Below, piece by piece: positions 1 to 6,801 of a stretch of DNA of 19,438 nt. The stretch comes from JAGGVT01 sp965369605 (GTDB lineage: Bacteria > JAJVIF01 > JAGGVT01), in contig CBDURE010000061.1 of assembly GCA_965369605.1 (NCBI GenBank), positions 1 to 19,438 of the forward strand, written 5' to 3'. The notes under the pieces were generated by a model, which saw only the letters and a list, made by a program, of their open reading frames with translations, ran no database searches and was not told the origin of the DNA. The translations under genes were made by a program, and so were the position numbers. Position 1 is the first letter of the stretch. Every line of letters begins with the position of its first letter.

Positions 1-138
1 TTGTTCAGCGAGTATATCATCAAACGATTTGGTGATTATGGTGCCGTTCGATTGTGATGTATGTATATGATAATCATCGGTGCAGGATACGATGAATGTT
101 GTGCATAAGAAAAAAGCGATAATGATATAAATACGCAT
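1..138 (-). CDS. Lipoprotein, N-terminal fragment (runs off the window)
   Basis: The first 46 codons of a minus-strand gene are present; the rest lies beyond base 1. The product starts MRIYIII, continues with a hydrophobic stretch and reaches FIVSC at residues 15-19, a good lipobox with Cys19 as the predicted lipidated residue. It should therefore be a membrane-anchored lipoprotein; mature residues 20-46 (TDDYHIHTS...) match no family I recognise. I chose the ATG at 138 because a GGGAGG Shine-Dalgarno lies 6 nt upstream; the ATG at 143 is in another frame and too close to that site. The gene follows the usher-like gene on the same strand after 86 nt and has its own candidate -10 box, so it may be the last gene of that locus or a separate unit. 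Confidence 0.7.
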   Translation of the reverse strand, partial: MRIYIIIAFFLCTTFIVSCTDDYHIHTSQSNGTIITKSFDDILAEQ

Positions 139-176
139 GACATACCTCCCGGATATACCCACTCATATACTATTTG

Positions 177-182
177 ATTATA
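177..182 (-). promoter_or_regulatory. Candidate sigma70 -10 box for the left-edge lipoprotein
   Basis: The minus strand reads TATAAT here, a perfect -10 hexamer about 40 nt upstream of the lipoprotein ATG, leaving a leader of about 30 nt that contains the GGGAGG ribosome site. No convincing -35 hexamer lies 16-18 nt upstream, so this is only a candidate. Confidence 0.3.
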
Positions 183-224
183 CATGATGATTTATGTTCA
201 GAAATGTTAAACATACGAGGCGGA

Positions 225-2984
225 TTAATCTGCCACGGAAAGCTCTCCGCCTTCTTTGATTATCTTTACGTTTATTTTCGCTTCCACGACTTGCGGTTTG
301 ACTGTGATGGCATCGCCGGGTTGAAGGTCAAACTCGTAGTATGATTGGTCGAATTTGTAGTGTCGGGGAAGTTTGCTCTCATCTATGATTAAGACATAGT
401 GCCCGGGCGGGAGCGATTCGAAATTGAATCCGCCTTTTTCATTCGTAATTCTGAATTCACCGCCGCTGTCAGAATGTAATTCAACCACGATTTCGAACGG
501 GTCGTCGTTTTCACTTTGATTTGGAAGCAATGCAGCATCAATCCTGCCGGATATCGTGGCGGCGGTTGTTACATCAATATTAAACAGCATTACACCGCCT
601 TCGACATCCACCTTAACAGGCGTTTGCGGGATCGTGATACGGTTACTCCCGATGTTTTTCAGGTTGACTGTAATTGCATGTTCACCGGGTTTAATTCCCT
701 TGATAGTGTATTTGCCATCCTGGTTGGTCAATGATGCCCTGTCCTTTGTATGGACGAGCACGTTTGGGATTCCCTGATTGTCGTTTTCGAGGTCGCGGAT
801 ATATCCTGTGATTTGAGCTATATCATCCCGCCTTTCCAGTTTGATGCTTGTTGGCACTGTATATTCAACCATGACCGCGGTGTCGCTTGTGTCTTCGCCG
901 TTTCTCTGGATTATGGAATGGCGCGCGCGGATCTCAATCTGATTGCTATTTTCATATTTATGTCGAAGTGTGAGAGGTATATATATGCGTCGATATGAGT
1001 TGCGCACGTTGTCTATATAAACGCCGGATGCTATATATGCCCTGTCGGAGAAATCATATTTGAAATTCATGCCTGTTCTGGTTGAACTGCCACGATTTAT
1101 ATCGAATGAATGGCCCTTGCGATAGCCAATAAAACCTGCAATCTCGAAATCATCGCTGACATCCCATGTGATTGTGCCATTATAGTTTATATGGTCTCTG
1201 GAATCCTGTAAAATCAGGTCACTATTTTCCCCATATTCAAATCTGCCGTTGATGTAGTAATCGCCCCATCGATGGTTGGCGGCTAATCTGAAGTAATTTT
1301 CCTTTGTGTTATATCTTGTTGATTCGAATATGTTATCGCGGGTTGCCGAAATAAATTCCACGCTTAGAAGTGACGAGACGGAAGGGGCATATGATGTACC
1401 CAATCTGTAATATTCCTCTGAGAGGTCTGATATAAAATCCGTGTAGGATGTGAGATTACGCTGGTGGTTGCGCCAGTTGCCGAATAGTTTGATTTTATTG
1501 CTGATTGGAAGCATCCCGAAGCATTCGGTTATGTTCAAATCATGGTAATAACCGCCAAATCCCGGGCTTGTGTTAATATGCCTCGCGAGGAATTCGCCAT
1601 CTTTGTGATTCACCCGCCATTCGATTCGATATGCGTTGTTGCGTCCGGGCATATCGGAATTGACATTGGTTGCATATTCGGCATCGAGATTATAGCTGCT
1701 GCCATCGCTGAATTCTCCCCTAAAGCCAACAACGGAGCGATTATCAGGCGTATGTAATCGCTGCGTGTCAGTATCAGCCAGAAGCAGGTTCACACTGATT
1801 TTCTGATTGTCGCTGGGATTCAAACCAAGCGATATGCCGATATTGTCCTCATCATCGGGATATCTGTTTGAATGAGCGTAAAATGTTTCCAGTGAGAAGA
1901 CATCGAAATTGGTATCAAACTTGATGCCGCGCCCACTTTTAGGATTGTCCAGAAGCGGGGTCAGAATGTAATGTCCATCCCCCAGGAAAATACCGTAGTC
2001 TTCATCCTCATACCTCAGGTGAATATGCTCATCGTTGGTCAGGAATATCATGCTCCTTTCACGTTCAGGACCAACGTATAGAAGGTCCAGGCTGCTGGAT
2101 TCGTTTTGATCCAGGGGCCCGATCAAACTGATTTCAACCTGGCCATCGCAGTCTACGCCATCCCGATTATCCACCACAGTCTTGAATTTAACTTTTCCGG
2201 GCAGTTCGAAATATTCATCGAAATTACCTGAATCGCGCGGGTAAACAATGATTTTTTGAGAGGTTCTTTGTATGATTGGCTCTGCATTATCGTTAACTGG
2301 CATGACATGTGTCTCAAAACCGAAAATGGCATTGGAAACACGATAGACATTCGAGTTAAGAGAAATTTCCAGCGGTACGAATGCAAACTCGTTCACATCA
2401 AGAGAAAGATGCTCGCAATCCAAATTCACAATTCCAACATCGTTGTGGAAAGGAGCAATATTTATGCTTACGGGAACGTTGCCGATGTTTTCAATTTTAA
2501 ATTCCAGACTGTAATCCTCACCCGCCAAAGCGGAGTTTATCGCCTGGCCAATTGAGGTTATTTCAATTGCGGGATTTGGCAGTACGGTAACATTGATTTG
2601 CTGCTCCTCAATTAAGGTGCCATCAGAGTCGTTTTTCAACTGCAGCATGACAGCATAAGTGTCCGCAAGCGCGTTCTGGGGTATGAAGAAACTGGCAAGC
2701 CGCATTATGGAATCATTTGGCGGGACAACGATATCACCTGTACCGGAGACTGATTGCCAGTTGTCAGGAAGTTTGATAGAGATATTGCGGTTAATTTCCC
2801 TGATTCCCGGATTTGTGATAGTCACACCGGTAACAACCAATTCCTTTGGCTGAGTTTGGATGGATTTGGGACTTGTGATGGCAAGCCATTCCGCGCGTGT
2901 CTCAACAGCATAAGAGTTAAAACCTACTGTTGTCAGCACAAGAGATGCAAGTGCGAGGATATATGTAATTCGTATTATTGCCAT
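225..2984 (-). CDS. Usher-like secreted protein: Ig/NEW3 domains, barrel-like core, carboxypeptidase-regulatory-like C-terminus
   Basis: 919 aa with a signal peptide (residues 1-26, cleavage near SYA/VET). Residues about 43-136 and 138-230 are Ig-like domains of the NEW3/COG1470 type (VTITNPG..., FKIENIGNVPVS...). Around 300-350 is LLYVGPERE..., then LRYEDEDYGIFLGDGHYILTPL and GRG. Residues about 355-710 alternate short polar and aromatic strands with turns, as in an outer-membrane beta-barrel. Residues about 724-802 and 805-890 are carboxypeptidase-regulatory-like folds (GIPNVLVHTKD..LTNQDGKYTIKGIKPGEH). Barrel plus Ig-like plug or C-terminal domains, directly after a chaperone-like gene and two small secreted proteins, suggest an outer-membrane usher or secretion pore. 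Classical FimD/PapC features are not obvious, so the role is inferred from architecture and context. It begins 8 nt after the chaperone-like stop with no clear ribosome site, consistent with translational coupling. A non-usher beta-barrel adhesin is the alternative. Confidence 0.6.
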   Translation of the reverse strand: MAIIRITYILALASLVLTTVGFNSYAVETRAEWLAITSPKSIQTQPKELVVTGVTITNPGIREINRNISIKLPDNWQSVSGTGDIVVPPNDSIMRLASFFIPQNALADTYAVMLQLKNDSDGTLIEEQQINVTVLPNPAIEITSIGQAINSALAGEDYSLEFKIENIGNVPVSINIAPFHNDVGIVNLDCEHLSLDVNEFAFVPLEISLNSNVYRVSNAIFGFETHVMPVNDNAEPIIQRTSQKIIVYPRDSGNFDEYFELPGKVKFKTVVDNRDGVDCDGQVEISLIGPLDQNESSSLDLLYVGPERERSMIFLTNDEHIHLRYEDEDYGIFLGDGHYILTPLLDNPKSGRGIKFDTNFDVFSLETFYAHSNRYPDDEDNIGISLGLNPSDNQKISVNLLLADTDTQRLHTPDNRSVVGFRGEFSDGSSYNLDAEYATNVNSDMPGRNNAYRIEWRVNHKDGEFLARHINTSPGFGGYYHDLNITECFGMLPISNKIKLFGNWRNHQRNLTSYTDFISDLSEEYYRLGTSYAPSVSSLLSVEFISATRDNIFESTRYNTKENYFRLAANHRWGDYYINGRFEYGENSDLILQDSRDHINYNGTITWDVSDDFEIAGFIGYRKGHSFDINRGSSTRTGMNFKYDFSDRAYIASGVYIDNVRNSYRRIYIPLTLRHKYENSNQIEIRARHSIIQRNGEDTSDTAVMVEYTVPTSIKLERRDDIAQITGYIRDLENDNQGIPNVLVHTKDRASLTNQDGKYTIKGIKPGEHAITVNLKNIGSNRITIPQTPVKVDVEGGVMLFNIDVTTAATISGRIDAALLPNQSENDDPFEIVVELHSDSGGEFRITNEKGGFNFESLPPGHYVLIIDESKLPRHYKFDQSYYEFDLQPGDAITVKPQVVEAKINVKIIKEGGELSVAD

Positions 2985-2992
2985 TGATTATA

Positions 2993-3832
2993 TCATTCGA
3001 CGTCGACTTTTAGCTTGTACTCCGCTCCAACAATGTATTCATCTCCATCATCAGCAACAATCAGGGCGACATATTCGCCCGTTTTTAGAACGCCAAGGTT
3101 TATATGCTGCCTGATGCTGGTTTCGGGGAAGAGGCGTTTTTTAGTACACGTGAATCTTCCGACAACCGAACCGTCATTGCTGTAAAGGTCAACCCAAACA
3201 TCAGGCCTGAGCCACCTTTCGCCAGTATTGAGAAGATCAACGCTCAGGATTACATCTTCGTTTTCATCTTTTATCAGCCCAGCCGATGTAAACTCGATTT
3301 CCTTTTTCCCTGTATCAGGGATTGATGCGATAATCTGAACGCCGAATCGTACGGTTTCCTTAACAGCAATATTTATCTCCTCTTCGCTGTTGATATCTGG
3401 TTTGATTTCAGTTGCGACCGGTTCAACGATAATTATGCACCAGTATGTTCCAATCAGTTTTTCATCATCGGGGACAGTCAATGTGTAGTTAATTGTTACA
3501 ATGGAATCGGGTGGAATATGCACCAGTGAACGATCCAGGTTAAGCCAGCCTGTGCATGACCTTTCAAGTGAATCAGGTTTCATGTAGAAGGTTTCACCGT
3601 CTGAATTGAAAGAGTAATCGTGTGGGGATATCCTGACAGATGCCGTTTCAGTAAGGCTTTTGTTCCTTATTATTATTTTGCCTTTCGTTTCCAAACCGGG
3701 CTTGATGGAATAATCGTGTGTAAGTTTGCCCATGATGCTGATATCCGCAAAGGCAGGCATGGCTGCACTCGTTACCATGAAGAAGATAAACAGGCAGATT
3801 GGAAACATGTATTTTTTGCATTTTAAGTTCAT
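2993..3832 (-). CDS. Periplasmic chaperone-like protein (two Ig-like domains)
   Basis: 279 aa with a signal peptide (residues 1-29, cleavage near AFA/DIS) and no C-terminal membrane anchor. Residues about 31-140 form an Ig-like domain: a polar strand after IKPG, IIIRNKSLTETASVRISPHDY, an aromatic GWLNLD..., then PPDSIVTINYTLTVPDDEKLIGTYWCIIIVEP. This follows the layout of the first domain of PapD-type pilus chaperones and of DUF916 (WxL-interacting) proteins: edge strands, a proline-rich turn, then a VP..G.Y strand. Residues about 178-277 form a second beta domain (VDLLNTGERWLRPDVWVDLYS). Sitting between two small secreted beta proteins and the usher-like gene, it most likely chaperones those subunits in the periplasm. 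The ATG has a GGAG site 7 nt upstream. It lies 18 nt after the 159-aa gene and 8 nt before the usher-like gene, so all three are probably co-transcribed. Family assignment is by pattern only. Confidence 0.6.
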   Translation of the reverse strand: MNLKCKKYMFPICLFIFFMVTSAAMPAFADISIMGKLTHDYSIKPGLETKGKIIIRNKSLTETASVRISPHDYSFNSDGETFYMKPDSLERSCTGWLNLDRSLVHIPPDSIVTINYTLTVPDDEKLIGTYWCIIIVEPVATEIKPDINSEEEINIAVKETVRFGVQIIASIPDTGKKEIEFTSAGLIKDENEDVILSVDLLNTGERWLRPDVWVDLYSNDGSVVGRFTCTKKRLFPETSIRQHINLGVLKTGEYVALIVADDGDEYIVGAEYKLKVDVE

Positions 3833-3850
3833 TATTCGACTCCGGTTTTC

Positions 3851-4330
3851 CTATGTATCAACCACAGTGTAGATAATGCTTGCGGTATATGTTCCCGGTG
3901 CAATACTCACCGAGACACCGCTGATTTTATATTGAATGTCGATTCCCGTGACATTATCCGTGCCAGTGAAAAACTGCTGGTCGATACCGGATAGCTGAAG
4001 ATAAGTTGTCCCGCCTGCTGTTGAGCCACCGGTACCGCTGGATGTTCTTTTTGCATGGACATATATATCCGAAGACCATGAGATATCAGATTTTCGAATA
4101 TCAACTCGCCATGCATCCCCACCGCCCAGTGTGTTGGAAATATCAACAATAACCTGGTCAACTGCGCTTTCGTGTTCAGATTCAAGGTTACTGCCGGGAC
4201 CGGCTAAAAGGTCGAGGGCATTGATGTTTTCTGTCCAACTTCCGGTCAGTGTTATGTCAATTGAATGGACAGGTGCAGTGGCAAATACCACAAGGATACT
4301 CAAAAGAACTATTTTGAGGATTTTATTCAA
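3851..4330 (-). CDS. Small secreted beta-rich protein, candidate minor surface subunit
   Basis: 159 aa. Signal peptide at residues 1-23 (cleavage near VHS/IDI), then a mature domain of about 136 aa, rich in Ser, Thr, Gly and Val, ending GTYTASIIYTVVDT. A C-terminal alternating beta strand of this kind is what donor-strand-exchange subunits and many secreted beta-sandwich proteins show. Other visible features are ITLTGSW near the mature N-terminus and a block with WRVDIRKSD and WSSDIYVHAKR. There are no cysteines. The start is TTG: AAGGA lies 9 nt upstream on the minus strand and no in-frame ATG exists upstream. The gene sits 18 nt before the chaperone-like gene and is separated from the 162-aa gene by an intrinsic terminator, so it fits a tip or minor subunit. 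I do not recognise a named family. Confidence 0.6.
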   Translation of the reverse strand: MNKILKIVLLSILVVFATAPVHSIDITLTGSWTENINALDLLAGPGSNLESEHESAVDQVIVDISNTLGGGDAWRVDIRKSDISWSSDIYVHAKRTSSGTGGSTAGGTTYLQLSGIDQQFFTGTDNVTGIDIQYKISGVSVSIAPGTYTASIIYTVVDT

Positions 4331-4346
4331 GTAATCGTGTCCTTAA

Positions 4347-4376
4347 AATAATTTACCGGATAAGAATGTGAAATAT
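4347..4376 (-). promoter_or_regulatory. 30-bp element upstream of the 159-aa gene, shared with the 162-aa gene
   Basis: On the minus strand this reads ATATTTCACATT, 10 variable bases, then AAATTATT. The block at 5109-5138 has the same layout and length, identical at about 22 of 30 positions. Here the core lies inside a perfect inverted repeat, CCGGATA/TATCCGG (4356-4362 and 4374-4380, 11-nt loop). It ends 17 nt before the TTG start. A promoter (TTCACA-N16-TATTTT) is possible, but it would leave the AAGGA ribosome site upstream of the transcript start, so an operator or an mRNA hairpin is at least as likely. Confidence 0.4.
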
Positions 4377-4430
4377 CCGGTGGACTTTAAATCTCATTAA
4401 GTTTATCGGCAAGATAAGGAGGTAAATTGA

Positions 4431-4444
4431 TATATATATATATA
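4431..4444. repeat. (TA)7 dinucleotide run
   Basis: Seven uninterrupted TA units lie in the spacer between the two subunit genes. A run of this kind can change length by slippage, and it sits upstream of the 159-aa/chaperone/usher transcript. Confidence 0.8.
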
Positions 4445-4496
4445 GAAAAGGTCTTCTTTTTAGAGGTTTCTGTGAGATAAAAGATGCCTGAAATGG

Positions 4497-4527
4497 AAAA
4501 ACCGGAAGACAATGAAATGTCTTCCGG
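4497..4527 (-). terminator. Intrinsic terminator after the first subunit gene
   Basis: A perfect 9-bp stem, CCGGAAGAC/GTCTTCCGG (4502-4510 and 4519-4527), with an 8-nt loop is followed directly on the minus strand by TTTTT (4497-4501). It starts 46 nt after the stop codon of the 162-aa gene and about 170 nt before the 159-aa gene, so it should end or attenuate transcription of the first subunit gene. Confidence 0.8.
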
Positions 4528-4572
4528 CACAAATTCAGATTTATATCAGGTATTTAGTGGGATATGGATCCC

Positions 4573-5061
4573 TTACTGGTCGGTCAATGTGTATGTGACA
4601 GTGTAAACATGGTCACCGACAGTTGCAGCTGATGTAGCTGTTACATCATAGGTCAGTGTCTCGTCGGCATCATCGCATTGAATGATTCCGGTAATCACGT
4701 CGGTTGCGCTGGCTGCGATTAATGTTACCTTTCCGGCGCTTGTTGCGCTGGTACTCGTTATAGTTGCTTCCAATGTGAGGCCAACTTCACCGTTTGTAAC
4801 AGAATACTGCCCCGTTACTTTTTTGTTCGATGCGCTGTTCGTAGTGTATGACAGCGTGGATGTGGCGTCGTTCTCACTGTTTGGCGGATCACCAGCAGTT
4901 GCGGAATCGATTGTGATTACAATATTTCCCGACACAGCAAGTTCGTTGATTGCTGATACGGTAACAGTCACATCATGATTATCATTATCGGCTGCCATAA
5001 GTGGGTATGTCATCATCAGGATGATGCAAATCCCAAGTATAATTCTTGTTCCGAGTTTCAT
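4573..5061 (-). CDS. Small secreted Thr/Ser/Val-rich beta protein, candidate major surface subunit
   Basis: 162 aa. Signal peptide at residues 1-23 (cleavage near LMA/ADN), then about 139 mature residues dominated by Thr, Ser, Ala, Val and Asp in alternating beta-strand patterns (HDVTVTVSAINELAVSG, TSTLSYTTNSASNKKVTGQYSV) and ending VYTVTYTLTDQ. It has one mature cysteine (IIQCDD). The pattern of a TTN..NKK.TG segment, a central hydrophobic strand, VITGI and a final alternating strand resembles a set of unnamed small secreted proteins seen in several diderm lineages (from memory). GGGAG lies 7 nt before the ATG. It is first in the locus, has a strong terminator right after it and a conserved upstream element, all consistent with an abundant structural subunit. 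Polymerisation is inferred, not shown. Confidence 0.6.
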   Translation of the reverse strand: MKLGTRIILGICIILMMTYPLMAADNDNHDVTVTVSAINELAVSGNIVITIDSATAGDPPNSENDATSTLSYTTNSASNKKVTGQYSVTNGEVGLTLEATITSTSATSAGKVTLIAASATDVITGIIQCDDADETLTYDVTATSAATVGDHVYTVTYTLTDQ

Positions 5062-5108
5062 CTTTTTACTCCCTCATCTCTAGGTCAGGATAAAAGTTCT
5101 TAATCAAC

Positions 5109-5138
5109 AATAATTTCATGGGAACTAATATGAAATAT
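5109..5138 (-). promoter_or_regulatory. 30-bp element upstream of the 162-aa gene
   Basis: Minus strand reads ATATTTCATATT, 10 variable bases, then AAATTATT: the same layout as the block at 4347-4376. Short GGAA/TTCC arms flank the core. It ends 48 nt before the ATG, a normal promoter or operator distance; a weak promoter reading is TTCATA-N16-TATTGT. Confidence 0.4.
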
Positions 5139-5243
5139 TCCAGTTTCTTCAAGATATACGCTAAAAACCTGCTGTTAATGCTATTTGAAGAGACTTAACC
5201 GGATTAAACAAACGTGCCGGAAATGCTAATTGTGGTGCATGTT

Positions 5244-5300
5244 GGGGCTGTTGGAAAAGAAGAAAGGGATTCCGACCATTCGCTACGCGAATGTCGGAAT
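5244..5300. repeat. Dispersed intergenic repeat with near-perfect hairpin
   Basis: GGGGCTGTTGGAAAA (5244-5258) matches GGGGCTGTTGAAAAA on the minus strand at 11769-11783 with one difference. It is followed by a stem at 5269-5300: ATTCCGAC and ATTCGC pair with GCGAAT and GTCGGAAT around a TAC loop, with one bulged base (14 bp). Low-complexity modular hairpins of this kind are typical of multicopy intergenic repeats. It lies within an open frame that extends rarA upstream, but it is not part of the protein. Confidence 0.65.
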
Positions 5301-5380
5301 GACGAATTTTATATGTTTTAATGATGTTCTGAGACAGCTTCCAAGCGGCGCCCCTACGGTTCGGAATGAAATCGACTTTT

Positions 5381-5408
5381 TTAACAGTTCCGTTTTGTCT
5401 GCTATAAT
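5381..5408 (+). promoter_or_regulatory. Sigma70 promoter of rarA
   Basis: TTAACA (5381-5386), a 16-nt spacer, then a perfect TATAAT (5403-5408). The expected transcript start near 5415-5417 is only 5-7 nt before the ATG at 5422, which has no Shine-Dalgarno site, so the mRNA would be leaderless or nearly so. Confidence 0.6.
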
Positions 5409-5421
5409 TCATCCTGAACTT

Positions 5422-6801
5422 ATGAGTTCTCTTTTTGAAAATAATCCATTGCCTGAAGAAAAGCGAAGTGAAACTGTAAAAGCCGCGGAACCTCTCGCCG
5501 CGAAAATCCGCCCTGATAATCTGGATGATTTCGCCGGACAGAAACATCTGATTGGCGACAGGGGTGTGATTCGCAGGATGATTGAAACGGGGGAGGTTTA
5601 TTCACTTATTCTGTGGGGGCCTCCGGGATGCGGCAAGACCACGCTTGTGAGGATAATCGCGAAATTGACCGGGGCAAGGATGGTCGAATTCAGCGCGGTT
5701 ACCAGCGGAGTGAAGGAAGTCAGGGAGATTATCAAAGTTTCGAAAGCGAATCTTGAGGCGGGGATGGGTCGGACGATTCTTTTTATCGATGAACTTCACC
5801 GTTTCAACAAGGCTCAGCAGGATGCTTTCCTGCCGCAGGTTGAAGCTGGCGTGATTATTCTTATTGGCGCGACAACGGAGAATCCGTACTTTTCAATCAA
5901 CGCTCCGCTTCTGTCACGATTGAAAGTGTATCGCCTTGAGATGTTGAACGATGACGACATGGGTAAAATTCTTGATCGCGCGATTGCTGAAATTCAGAAA
6001 AAGGATGGGATTAAACTCAAACTGGATGACAGCACTCGACGGTTTTTCATCGATACCGCGGGTGGCGATGCCCGATTTGTAATTAATTCGATTGAGGTCG
6101 CGGCATCTCTGAATCGTGAGAAATCGGATAAGGGAACAGTTGAAATATCGCTTGAGGATGCGCAAAACGTGCTGATGACTCGTTCCCTGAAATACGACAA
6201 GGGCGGGGATGAGCATTACGACACAATTAGCGCGTTTATTAAGAGCATGAGAGGTTCCGATCCTGACGCCGCGATTTATTATCTTGCCCGTATGCTTGAG
6301 GCTGGCGAGGATCCGAAATTCATCGCGCGTCGAATTGTAATTCAGGCATCGGAGGATGTCGGCAATGCGAATCCGATGGCGTTAGTTGTCGCTAACGCGG
6401 CGCGTGAAGCTGTTGAATTTGTCGGAATGCCGGAGGCCGCACTGCCATTGGCGCAGGCGGTTATTTATGTCTCAGTCAGCCCTAAATCGAATGCCAGCTA
6501 TAATGCGATTAACGCTGCTCGGAAGGATGTTCGTGAGGGTGTTAATCCGCCGATTCCGCTGCATCTGAGGAATGCACCTGTCAAACAAATGAAAGATGAA
6601 TACGGTTTTTCGAAGGGGTATCAGTATCCGCATAATTTCCCGCTCGGGTATGTCGAGGAAACATACATGCCGGATGAAATGAAAGACCGGAAATATTACA
6701 AACCGCGACCGTGGGGCGAAGAAAGAGTAATCCGTGAATGGATGGATGCGTTGAAAGCGTCGCTTGAGAAAAGGAAACAGAAAAAGGAGCGAGAAAGTTG
6801 A
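5422..6801 (+). CDS. rarA: Replication-associated recombination protein A (AAA+ ATPase)
   Basis: 459 aa, close to the usual RarA/MgsA length of about 450. An AAA+ ATPase related to clamp loaders and to RuvB; RarA acts at stalled replication forks and binds SSB and DNA ends. Visible motifs: AAKIRPDNLDDFAGQKHLIG (26-45), Walker A GPPGCGKTT (66-74), Walker B ILFIDELHRFNKAQQDAFLP (119-138), sensor region GATTENPYFSINAPLLSR (149-166) with Arg166 as likely arginine finger, and the C-terminal RarA/MgsA oligomerisation region with EDVGNANPMAL, YNAINAA and YPHNFPLGYVEETYMPDEM. The frame stays open to 5230, but that extension is the intergenic repeat and a promoter, so the ATG at 5422 (MSSLFENNPL) is the start. 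Its stop overlaps the start of the S4-domain gene by 4 nt, so the two are translationally coupled. Confidence 0.95.
   Translation: MSSLFENNPLPEEKRSETVKAAEPLAAKIRPDNLDDFAGQKHLIGDRGVIRRMIETGEVYSLILWGPPGCGKTTLVRIIAKLTGARMVEFSAVTSGVKEVREIIKVSKANLEAGMGRTILFIDELHRFNKAQQDAFLPQVEAGVIILIGATTENPYFSINAPLLSRLKVYRLEMLNDDDMGKILDRAIAEIQKKDGIKLKLDDSTRRFFIDTAGGDARFVINSIEVAASLNREKSDKGTVEISLEDAQNVLMTRSLKYDKGGDEHYDTISAFIKSMRGSDPDAAIYYLARMLEAGEDPKFIARRIVIQASEDVGNANPMALVVANAAREAVEFVGMPEAALPLAQAVIYVSVSPKSNASYNAINAARKDVREGVNPPIPLHLRNAPVKQMKDEYGFSKGYQYPHNFPLGYVEETYMPDEMKDRKYYKPRPWGEERVIREWMDALKASLEKRKQKKERES

Noticed and set aside
225..5061. WxL-type Gram-positive surface cluster
   Set aside because: The chaperone-like protein recalls DUF916, but no WxL motif, LPxTG or C-terminal anchor is present and the neighbours are diderm-type lipoproteins and a barrel-like protein.
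5230..5421. N-terminal extension of RarA by 64 residues
   Set aside because: The stretch is an intergenic repeat hairpin plus the promoter, and the extended protein would exceed the family length; similarity starts after 5422.
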